Both the position numbers and the translations under genes were made by a program. DNA of 64,000 nucleotides from contig NZ_CP037422.1 of assembly GCF_007748175.1 (NCBI RefSeq), forward strand, positions 6,588,334 to 6,652,333, in the 5' to 3' direction. Positions 49,319 through 56,910 of the stretch are shown here, piece after piece; positions within the stretch are counted from its first letter, which is position 1, and each line of letters opens with the position of its first letter. The notes under the pieces are model-generated. The model was not told the DNA's origin and searched no databases. It worked only from the letters and a program-made list of their open reading frames with translations. The stretch is from Gimesia aquarii. GTDB taxonomy: Bacteria; Planctomycetota; Planctomycetia; Planctomycetales; Planctomycetaceae.

Positions 49319-50014
49319 ATGCCTATCAAATTTCGGTGTCAACATTGTGATCAGCTCATGGGAATTTCACGCTCCAAAGCAGGCGAAATTGTAGACTGCC
49401 CGACCTGCGGTTTATCGGTGCGAGTCCCTGGTCTGGATGGTCAAATTGCCCCCATCCCTCAGCCTAAGCTGAATCTAAAAGATTCAGAGTTGTCTAATGC
49501 GCTGGATGAATTAGCGTCAATCGGCACTAACGTTACGCTTGACAAGCAAGTAAATTCCGATCACGACCCCGATCTTCAGATTCCTAATTCAACAGCCCCT
49601 GAACCTCAAGTCAAAGAGCCAAGTTCAGCAGAGGCATTCAAAGCCATCCCAGTCAGGGAAATTAATCATAGTGCCCTGGTTCAACAAGTTGAAGAAATCA
49701 ACCCGACTCCGATGCCGGCAACACCAGTAGCTCCCGTCAACCAGTCAGCAGCAACAGATCAAGTCAACCCAACCGATTTAGACCATGAACACGAATTGAC
49801 CAACCTAGCCAGCCTCGCACAAAAACGTGCCGCCGATATGCTGGTAGAAAAAAAGAAAGCGCGGTTGAAACGTTCTGCAAAGTATGAACTACCCACGGGA
49901 ACCTGGGTGATTATTCTAATTACATTTGCTGCATTGACTTTTTCAATCGGTTTGCTTGTAGGCAGAAATATGTCCAATGTGCTACCTGCCGCTCCAAACG
50001 CAACTCAGAATTAA
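49319..50014 (+). CDS. Zinc-ribbon protein with single C-terminal membrane anchor
   Basis: 231 residues. The N-terminal 35 residues form a zinc-ribbon-like finger: Cys7 and Cys10 (CQHC) with Cys27 and Cys30 (CPTC) in the phrase FRCQHCDQLMGISRSKAGEI. The middle (about 60-165) is acidic and Pro/Gln/Asn-rich and likely disordered. A basic stretch (KKKARLKRSAKYE) precedes a membrane helix at about 196-218. Such N-terminal fingers on otherwise poorly conserved proteins are common in planctomycetes. The likely orientation is finger in the cytoplasm. The function is unknown; a role as an adaptor or sensor is only a guess. Confidence 0.82.
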   Translation: MPIKFRCQHCDQLMGISRSKAGEIVDCPTCGLSVRVPGLDGQIAPIPQPKLNLKDSELSNALDELASIGTNVTLDKQVNSDHDPDLQIPNSTAPEPQVKEPSSAEAFKAIPVREINHSALVQQVEEINPTPMPATPVAPVNQSAATDQVNPTDLDHEHELTNLASLAQKRAADMLVEKKKARLKRSAKYELPTGTWVIILITFAALTFSIGLLVGRNMSNVLPAAPNATQN

Positions 50015-50018
50015 TATT

Positions 50019-50363
50019 TTATAAGAGTTCGTTGACATTCTCTGGAGGCCGTCCCAGTACAGCTTTTCGTCCCTTGACCACGATGGGTCGTTCAATCAAT
50101 TTGGGATGCTCTACCATAACAGCAATCGCTTCTTCGCGAGACATCTCCTGTTCAGCAAGATTCAGTTCGCGATAAATTTTTTCTCCTTTACGCATTAATT
50201 CTTGCGGCTCTCGATTTAACTTTTTCAATATGGAATCTAACTCTTCAGCAGTCGGAGGTGATTTTAAATATTCGACGATTTGTAGTTGATTACCTGATTC
50301 TTCAATCAGAGCCAGTGCTTGACGACTCTTACTACAACGTGGATTATGATAAATTTTGATCAT
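50019..50363 (-). CDS. arsC: ArsC/Spx-family arsenate reductase-like protein
   Basis: 114 residues, the usual size. The thioredoxin-like fold has the family signature IYHNPRCSKSRQAL with the catalytic Cys10, the phrase VEYLKSPPTAEEL, and the C-terminal IERPIVVKGRKAVLGRPPE carrying the conserved Arg and Pro residues. Members use glutathione/glutaredoxin to reduce arsenate to arsenite, but many are of unknown substrate (YfgD type). There is no arsB, arsR or ACR3 nearby, so an arsenic role is uncertain. The start overlaps the upstream sulfatase-fold gene by 4 bases (ATGA), so translation is coupled. Confidence 0.9.
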   Translation of the reverse strand: MIKIYHNPRCSKSRQALALIEESGNQLQIVEYLKSPPTAEELDSILKKLNREPQELMRKGEKIYRELNLAEQEMSREEAIAVMVEHPKLIERPIVVKGRKAVLGRPPENVNELL

Positions 50364-51754
50364 CTTTTTTTGCTCTGTTCAAGTCGAGAGGAAAACTGTG
50401 CTACGACTTCAGGTAGTTGTGCATGCAACTCGTAGACATCCCATCGGTCCATCGGCTTTTGATAAAGTTGCGTTGTCAGGTTATCACTCAACATTTCAGT
50501 CTCTTCAGAATCGAAAGACTCCCGATTAATTGCTAGTCGCAGATAATAAAAATCTGTCGAACGTAATGCAATAGCCTGATCACTGGCGGCATAAATTATG
50601 GGCTCTGGAAAAGCCATTCGATCTAGAATCACATCGAGTAAATTATTTCCAAGGCTGGGATCTTTCTCGAGTGGTTTTCCGAACCAGGATGATACTGAAA
50701 CGGGAAGATCTGCTGGCTGCGAGAGAAATTGCCGTCTGTTTCCTTGCTGTTCGTTCCTGGAATCGTAAATAAACAAAGGTACGTGGCTCATTTCTTCAAA
50801 CAGCCCCCAGTTCTCTGCTTGCCGAACTGGTCCTAGAAGCGCATTCCCCCCCTTCGCTGCCGTCACTATCAATAGAAATGAATGTGTTTCTGCATAATCT
50901 AACATTCGATCGAGGAAACGTCCAAACCATTGATCGAGCAATGTTACATAACCTGCATAGATGGCCCGTGCCATCTGTCGTTCATGGCCATCGAGTTCAG
51001 ACAACTCTTCAGGATTGGTAAATAACTCAGCGACAACCGTGATCAATTCCTGCCAGTCCTCTGCATCAAGATCTGGTTCTGAATAATCCGACGGTTCATC
51101 TTCCTCTGATAAGCTATGCTCAGCATGATCTCCTACAAGATTAACTTCATCAAAATTCTCTTCTTCCGTATCTCCCTGATCGAGTACTTCATCAAGATAC
51201 AACGTAGAGAAAAACTCTGGAGCTAACGGCGAGAAAGGGACCCCTGCGGACCGAATCCAGATTAATTGCTCATGAGAATCTTCCATCCACTCTGGCAGTC
51301 GTTCGATTGCAGCTTGCATCAACTGCGCTACGGGAGTTTTTTCTTCGCTGACTTTGAATCCGTTTTTTCCAACGATCGTCTCGACCTGATCGAATTCTTC
51401 AAAAAAGTCCGCTTGAGATCGATCAACTGCATTGCGCCCCGTTTGACTATCTGATTCCACTAGCAAGCTTGACTTCACACCTTTTGTTTTAAGATGTGAA
51501 ATGAAAGAAGCACTGTTTTGTTCGCCTGCTTCAAATACATCTGGAATGGTTTTCCCAGTCCACCAGGGAAACGAGTTTTGGGTGGTGCGCAAATCATTGG
51601 CAAAATGTTGATCAAAAAGAATGGAAAGTGAAGCCAACCGGTCAAAGTTTGGTGTTTCGATCCACTGATGACCGTAACAGCCCAGCATACAAGCTGGCAA
51701 TTGTTCAAAGCTGACGATAAACGCTTTTTTCATATCACTATATGTACCTGTCAT
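50360..51754 (-). CDS. Sulfatase-fold protein lacking catalytic residues
   Basis: About 464 residues. ATG at 51754 shares one base with the upstream stop (TGATG); an internal ATG at 51733 begins MKKAFIVSF and would suit equally well. The overall pattern of the alkaline phosphatase/sulfatase superfamily is evident: LGCYGHQWIETPNFDRLASL near the N-terminus, and LLDQWFGRFLDRMLDYAET followed by SFLLIVTAA later. However, the N-terminal metal-binding Asp pair is replaced (SFEQL), the formylglycine motif CxPSR is absent where expected (TTQNSFPWWTG) and the late DHG metal motif reads AAKGG. It is therefore probably inactive as a hydrolase and may bind a ligand or partner. It has a Glu/Asp-rich insertion at about 190-235. 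It lies in a tightly overlapping trio. Confidence 0.8.
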   Translation of the reverse strand: MTGTYSDMKKAFIVSFEQLPACMLGCYGHQWIETPNFDRLASLSILFDQHFANDLRTTQNSFPWWTGKTIPDVFEAGEQNSASFISHLKTKGVKSSLLVESDSQTGRNAVDRSQADFFEEFDQVETIVGKNGFKVSEEKTPVAQLMQAAIERLPEWMEDSHEQLIWIRSAGVPFSPLAPEFFSTLYLDEVLDQGDTEEENFDEVNLVGDHAEHSLSEEDEPSDYSEPDLDAEDWQELITVVAELFTNPEELSELDGHERQMARAIYAGYVTLLDQWFGRFLDRMLDYAETHSFLLIVTAAKGGNALLGPVRQAENWGLFEEMSHVPLFIYDSRNEQQGNRRQFLSQPADLPVSVSSWFGKPLEKDPSLGNNLLDVILDRMAFPEPIIYAASDQAIALRSTDFYYLRLAINRESFDSEETEMLSDNLTTQLYQKPMDRWDVYELHAQLPEVVAQFSSRLEQSKKR

Positions 51755-52584
51755 CAACTCAGGGAGTCAAACCAAGCCTTACACCGCACAGCATATGCAC
51801 GTGCGTCGGCGGCGGTCACAATGCCCTCTGCCTGATGAACTGTAAAAAAGCGATTAAAGTCGACTGCTTTTAATCCGGACATCATGTGCTTAAAGTCAAT
51901 TCCTCGCCCGCTTTCATCCCAATAAGGTAATAATTGAAAAGGGCGATCCCCCAGACACCAGGTTTCAAGATGATCGGGACCATCCGTTGTGATCACTAAG
52001 TTCTGAACATAAACATTCATGAGCCAGGGCAGAATTTTTTTGAGTGTTCTCTCCCCGTACTCCTGACCACACATCAGTAAACTTGCCGGTTCATAAATCA
52101 GACCGAAATTGGGACGATCAATTTGATTCAGAATGGCAACAGACTTTTCTACTTCCTCAAAGAGACAAGCTGGGTGGAACTGATGTACCAGTTGCATACC
52201 TCGTTCCGCAGCAAGATCGGCAGCTCGTTGTGCATGGAAAATGTCTGCTTCAGATTTCAAGCAGACTCGAATCATTTTACATCCCAGCGTCTCGGCCACA
52301 TTCAAACTGGGTTCGATATCTTTTAGTGCTTCAGGTGCGTGATCGTTATTTTGTGGAATATTAAAGTCGGCTGTGACCATCGAAACGACCAGCCCTGCCC
52401 GATCCACTATGGACCGAATCTGATCCAGCTCTGACTGCGAACTCTGAATGCCTACCACACTGGCTCGCATACAGAGTGCTGAATAACCAGACTCAACGGC
52501 GATATCCGCTAATTCTGTAAATGAAATATTTAACTTTGTCTTGCAAGCAGCTTCAGCAATCCTCACTGAAAGTGAAAGCTTCAT
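51754..52584 (-). CDS. Sugar phosphate isomerase/epimerase-like TIM barrel protein
   Basis: 276 residues. Features of the xylose-isomerase-like AP-endonuclease-2 family are visible: the N-terminal LSVRIAEAACKTKLNISFTE, the Ser/Cys-rich strand GYSALCMRASVVG, VSMVTADFNIPQNNDHAPEA, the phrase LGCKMIRVCLKSEAD, GMQLVHQFHPACLFEEVEKS, and NFGLIYEPASLLMCGQEYGE. These place metal-ligand-type residues on successive barrel strands, but I cannot confirm a full set. The family includes sugar epimerases and isomerases, inosose dehydratases and others; the substrate is unknown. No signal peptide. It is the first gene of the minus-strand trio and its stop overlaps the next start by one base. Confidence 0.85.
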   Translation of the reverse strand: MKLSLSVRIAEAACKTKLNISFTELADIAVESGYSALCMRASVVGIQSSQSELDQIRSIVDRAGLVVSMVTADFNIPQNNDHAPEALKDIEPSLNVAETLGCKMIRVCLKSEADIFHAQRAADLAAERGMQLVHQFHPACLFEEVEKSVAILNQIDRPNFGLIYEPASLLMCGQEYGERTLKKILPWLMNVYVQNLVITTDGPDHLETWCLGDRPFQLLPYWDESGRGIDFKHMMSGLKAVDFNRFFTVHQAEGIVTAADARAYAVRCKAWFDSLS

Positions 52585-52624
52585 CTGTTACCTTTCAATC
52601 AATCTAAGAGTGCAATCTCAAACA

Positions 52625-54160
52625 TTAATTTGAGGGAGTTGTCGTTCTGCGATAAAAAACAGGAACCGGTAAGTTCCCCTCGGCCCATTCCTTTGCAGTT
52701 TTACTGTTTGGATAAGCCGATTCCACCTCAACATGGTATGTTTTCCAATTGCCTCCTAACCCCCCCTGCATCAATTGCTTAGCATTCTGTGGCTTCAGCT
52801 TAATTTTCTTACGAATCCCGACGTTAGGCAAGTACCACTCTGCATAAGTACCAGCATTTGTCTGTACTGTGACATGAAACGTCATAGGACGAAAGGGAGA
52901 AATATTCTGCAGCCAACCTTCTATTCGCGGAGGAGCAAGCCGAGAGTATGATGTCGCCGTCATTTTCACAATGGCCATCTCCTGCTTATGTTTTTCCAGA
53001 TGAACAGTTTTGTCATCTAAGGGAGGAAGTTTCAGCTTCTGCTTTAGAATCGATTGCACTAATTCGACTTTAAATTTAAGCTGCAAAGACTCCGGGCGGA
53101 CTTTCATAATTTCAACAAACTCTTCGTACTGCTGCTTCGGCGATGACTCTTCGAACGGTTCTTTAGCCGAAAGACTCTGCACGTAAGTGAGATACTCCTT
53201 CGGATACTGGTTGACCAGCATCCAATGCAGACCCCAGGCATGCACATAAGCATCTCCTGATAAAATACTCCCACGAAATACTCCATTGAGTGCAACCACT
53301 TCTCCCCAATTCAGCAATTCTGCGACGCCTGACATCAGAGCATAATGTGAATTAATTCGCTCGGGACTTACATTGATTCGATCCCCTTTACCTTCAAATC
53401 CGGTTGCAATCCCTTCCATAAACCACGTCGGAATCGGCGCAAATCGCTTCACAACACCTCGGTTGGATGTCTGTAAATGAATGGCTTCATGTAAAGGCGT
53501 TTCAAAAGAACTACATTCACTCATTCGAAGGATCAAGTTATTAGAAACGCTGGAATAATAGGCTAATACATTCTTGACACCAGCCCCCAGTGAAGTTGTT
53601 TCTTTAGCATACGCTTCAAAATCATCATCTGATTCGAAGATGAGCATTGCCATTGGAAATTCATAATCAGTCAATTCAATACCCATTTTTTTACTATAAG
53701 TTTCGAAGATGACTTCCACATTTTTTAAGAATCGTCCTGCTTTCTCCAGAAACGTTTTGACACGAAGTTCTGTTCTGTCAGTCCCATCCAATGGTGCAGC
53801 CAGTACAACACCCACAAGGAATGGGCTCTGCAAATGAAATCGAAATTTTTCAGTACCAAATTTCGTTGCTAGTCCTTCAGACATCTCTTGTACTGTCAGA
53901 GGCCTGGGGGCTTCTTTCAGCATGCGTTTTTTGATTTTTCCCTGTGGAACAAGACGGATAGACCCATCAGGTAGTATTAAAGCATGCAGCATCTCTCCCC
54001 GTCTCTTTCCAGATCCATAGAGCATTGCCTCAACGGTGACTGACTGGCCAGATTCATCTACATAGGTAAAAAGATCTGCCTGAAGATTCTGACTAAAGAG
54101 ATTGTACGAAGACACAAAAATGAAGAGGCTCAGGATATATCTGAAAACACGATTCAACAT
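52625..54160 (-). CDS. DUF1570 protein, putative secreted zinc metallopeptidase
   Basis: 511 residues with an N-terminal signal (about residues 1-28, YILSLFIFVSSYNLFSQN). The DUF1570 region (about 165-330) contains HEAIH (224-228) followed 20 residues later by WFMEGIATGFEG, with Glu249 in the usual third-ligand position of gluzincin-type peptidases. The family is common in planctomycetes and is related to peptidase MA; proteolytic activity has not been generally demonstrated. The C-terminal 150 residues look like a beta-rich domain. The stop is 40 bases after the TIM-barrel gene start, on the same strand, so it may lead the downstream trio. It diverges from the BatA-like gene of locus 2. Confidence 0.88.
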   Translation of the reverse strand: MLNRVFRYILSLFIFVSSYNLFSQNLQADLFTYVDESGQSVTVEAMLYGSGKRRGEMLHALILPDGSIRLVPQGKIKKRMLKEAPRPLTVQEMSEGLATKFGTEKFRFHLQSPFLVGVVLAAPLDGTDRTELRVKTFLEKAGRFLKNVEVIFETYSKKMGIELTDYEFPMAMLIFESDDDFEAYAKETTSLGAGVKNVLAYYSSVSNNLILRMSECSSFETPLHEAIHLQTSNRGVVKRFAPIPTWFMEGIATGFEGKGDRINVSPERINSHYALMSGVAELLNWGEVVALNGVFRGSILSGDAYVHAWGLHWMLVNQYPKEYLTYVQSLSAKEPFEESSPKQQYEEFVEIMKVRPESLQLKFKVELVQSILKQKLKLPPLDDKTVHLEKHKQEMAIVKMTATSYSRLAPPRIEGWLQNISPFRPMTFHVTVQTNAGTYAEWYLPNVGIRKKIKLKPQNAKQLMQGGLGGNWKTYHVEVESAYPNSKTAKEWAEGNLPVPVFYRRTTTPSN

Positions 54161-54623
54161 GTATTTACCTTATCGCGTCAGGAACGCTTTGATCGTTTTA
54201 TATGATTGAATATTTAAGCTGGGGATTTAGATCGAAGATTTTACGTTCAATCTGAGCTGCTCAGCACTTACACATTTCCTACTTACTATCTTGAAAAAGA
54301 CGATAAACAGAATCATTACTAACAAAGACCGGCTCAATTTCGTATTAGCTGTGACTATGGATTTAAGTTCATCAAATCATTTCGTGTTTTTTAGTGAAAA
54401 ATAAAAAAACACCTCACATGCTTACATGAACTCGATCAGTCCATCATAATCAATCATTCGTCAATTCCAAACCTTCCGCCGCAAATCCGTTTTTATCTCC
54501 GACTTAGAGTGTTAATTATGTAAGCAATACCATTTACGACGATTTCAACATATAATTATATATGAACCAGATTTTAAACGATTCCCATGCAAATTCTTCA
54601 TCTCGCACATAGTTTCAGCGATA
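54161..54623. other. Divergent intergenic region before locus 2, no gene seen
   Basis: About 460 bases, AT-rich, between the divergent DUF1570 and BatA-like genes. It includes an AT-rich inverted repeat GTGTTTTTT / AAAAAACAC (54384-54392 and 54404-54412) and a TATAAT at 54551-54556, but no good -35 partner. Both promoters should lie here. Confidence 0.45.
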
Positions 54624-56894
54624 ATGACATTTGATTTCCTCAATCCGATGATGCTGCTAGGCCTGTTGGGCATTGCGTTACCCATCTTAGTACATTTACT
54701 AAGCCGTAAACGCTATGACGTTGTTCAGTGGGGCGCTATGCAATTTCTGCAATTGGGACGGCGCACCAGACGTAAAATCCGGCTCGAAGGTTGGCTGCTA
54801 CTGGCAATTCGCATGCTGCTCATTGCACTCATCGCATTGGCATTGGCTCGTCCCTGGGTTTCTGGCGGCTTTTTATCAAAATATATTTCGACACAATCTC
54901 GCGATGTCGTCTTCATCATTGACGGCTCTTACAGCATGGGATGGGAGGGTGAGGCCACAACCCCTCATTCTGCTGCAATACAGTGGGTTCACCGCTTTAT
55001 GGAAGAATTGAATCCTGGCGATACGGTTTCCATTATCGATGCTCGCAATCAACCACGGCTGGTAACGGAGTCACCTACACATCAGTTTGCAGCAGTACGA
55101 GAAAAATTAAATCATCTACCCCCGCCTTCCGGCACATCGAATCTGGCAAATTCGATTTCCAAAGCCATTCAAACTCTCAGTACAACAACCAACCTGGAAC
55201 GGGAAATCATTATTCTGACAGATGATCAAGCACTATGCTGGACTCCAGAAGACCCGATCCTCTGGGAACAAGTGCAAGATCTACTGCAGCAATCTGCAGT
55301 TCCCATTGACCTGTGGGCCACAAATGTTTCCGGGGAAAGAAACCAGGGTTTACAATCAAATTTACGAGTAGGACAACTGGATGTCTCACGCGAAGTCTGT
55401 GTCAAAAACCTCCCTGTAAAAATTTCGACAACCATTCGTTATGATGGGCCAGAGCCGACTCTGATCTGTCCGGTGTATTTCGAGGTAGATGGGCAGCGTA
55501 TCAAAGAAAAAACCCAATCTGTGAAAATCGAAAATCACGGAGAAGCAGCTATTGAATTCCAACATCGATTCGAGAATGAAGGTACTCATGTGGTAAGCGT
55601 CGTACTCGATTCCGATCAGCTACCGGGCGATGATCGATCTGATGCCGCATTACACGTCACTAGCGCGCTACCTGTTCTACTGGTTGATGGGACCCCCAAC
55701 TTTGATGCAACAAGAAGCGAAGTTTTTTTCGCCAATTTAGCATTAATGGCTCCCACTAATCGTACTCCCTGGATCCAGACAACCATTATCGAAAAAGAAC
55801 AGCTAACAAGCGAGATCCTAAAAAACCAGGCTGTTGTCATTCTGGCAAATGTTGATGCACTCACGGAAGTCCAAGCAGGAGCGTTGATTGATTTTGTCAA
55901 TCACCAAGGTGGGGGAGTGATGATCACGTTGGGCGATCAAATTGATGTTGAACAATATCAGAAGTTATTGTTCCATCCTGAGGGCTTAATCCCTCTCAAC
56001 TTAAAGACCCGTGAAACGAATAGCGGTGTCGAATTCGGAAACCTGACCCAAATTAAGTCAAATAGTTTACAGACCCCCTGGTTGACACGATTTCGTGGAG
56101 AATATGCAAACGGACTCACCTCAGCCCGCTATAATCAGTGGTGGGATGTTTCGATTGCAAATAAAAAACCTCTGCCAGATGATAAGACAGAATCAGAGAC
56201 GAAACTTCAAACGGCTCCTATTGAAATTGCCCAACTTTCTAATGACAAACCACTGATGCTCTTGATGAATCATCAACGAGGCCGCGTGCTCTTAATGACA
56301 TCATCGCTCGATGCAGATTGGAATAATTTACCTGCCAAACCTGATTACGTCCCCTTCTTACATGAAGCAGTTTTTGAACTTTCATCCGGCCGTGTGTTTC
56401 GTAATATCAATACTGATGAACCGATTGTCGTTGGAGTGCCGGCCAAAACAACCATTAATCAATTAGAATTCCTGGATCCCAATGGTGAACCTGTGACAGG
56501 AACAATCGATGAATCTACCAATGGCGGCACCTTTCATTGTTCACAAACATCGTTGCCCGGCATTTATGCTTTGAATCCGAAACCTGGTATTAAGACAGAA
56601 CTCAAGCCAGACCGCTTTGTTGTCAATTTTGATCGCAGTGAATCAGATTTGACTCCGCTCTCTGAAGAACAACAGAAAACTCTGACTGATGAATACAAAC
56701 TAACATTTTTTAAGACACTGGATGAACTGAAACAGGCTATGTTTTCCGACGTCTCGGAAACGGAGTTCTGGAGAGTTCTCTTATTGTTCTTTCTGCTTTT
56801 AATGATCGGAGAGTTATTTCTCACCCGACGACTTGTACAAGGTGGCCATAGTGCGCTCCCCGATGGTTTAGAACAATCAAACAATACACTGTAG
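54624..56894 (+). CDS. BatA-like membrane protein with VWA and glutamine-amidotransferase-like domains (locus 2)
   Basis: 756 residues, paralogous to the protein at 12339. Residues 1-80 are the BatA N-terminal domain: helix about 8-26, the phrase HLLSRKRYDVVQWGAMQFLQ, helix about 56-78. The VWA domain follows, with MIDAS motif DGSYS (100-104). A beta-sandwich region and a GATase1-like fold begin near residue 350 with VLLVDGTPNFDATRS. A single C-terminal helix lies at about 714-735 (LLLFFLLLMIGELFLTRR). The organisation is the same as in locus 1, and the C-terminal helix is similarly placed. No MoxR or DUF58 gene precedes it; the nearest upstream gene is divergent. It is 16 bases ahead of the VWA/GATase gene. 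Confidence 0.9.
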   Translation: MTFDFLNPMMLLGLLGIALPILVHLLSRKRYDVVQWGAMQFLQLGRRTRRKIRLEGWLLLAIRMLLIALIALALARPWVSGGFLSKYISTQSRDVVFIIDGSYSMGWEGEATTPHSAAIQWVHRFMEELNPGDTVSIIDARNQPRLVTESPTHQFAAVREKLNHLPPPSGTSNLANSISKAIQTLSTTTNLEREIIILTDDQALCWTPEDPILWEQVQDLLQQSAVPIDLWATNVSGERNQGLQSNLRVGQLDVSREVCVKNLPVKISTTIRYDGPEPTLICPVYFEVDGQRIKEKTQSVKIENHGEAAIEFQHRFENEGTHVVSVVLDSDQLPGDDRSDAALHVTSALPVLLVDGTPNFDATRSEVFFANLALMAPTNRTPWIQTTIIEKEQLTSEILKNQAVVILANVDALTEVQAGALIDFVNHQGGGVMITLGDQIDVEQYQKLLFHPEGLIPLNLKTRETNSGVEFGNLTQIKSNSLQTPWLTRFRGEYANGLTSARYNQWWDVSIANKKPLPDDKTESETKLQTAPIEIAQLSNDKPLMLLMNHQRGRVLLMTSSLDADWNNLPAKPDYVPFLHEAVFELSSGRVFRNINTDEPIVVGVPAKTTINQLEFLDPNGEPVTGTIDESTNGGTFHCSQTSLPGIYALNPKPGIKTELKPDRFVVNFDRSESDLTPLSEEQQKTLTDEYKLTFFKTLDELKQAMFSDVSETEFWRVLLLFFLLLMIGELFLTRRLVQGGHSALPDGLEQSNNTL

Positions 56895-56910
56895 TAAGAT
56901 CTCTACTAAA

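Noticed and set aside
54550-54561. AT palindrome ATATAATTATAT as an operator or origin element
   Set aside because: A palindrome of only A and T in an AT-rich gap is expected by chance and has no repeated copies nearby.
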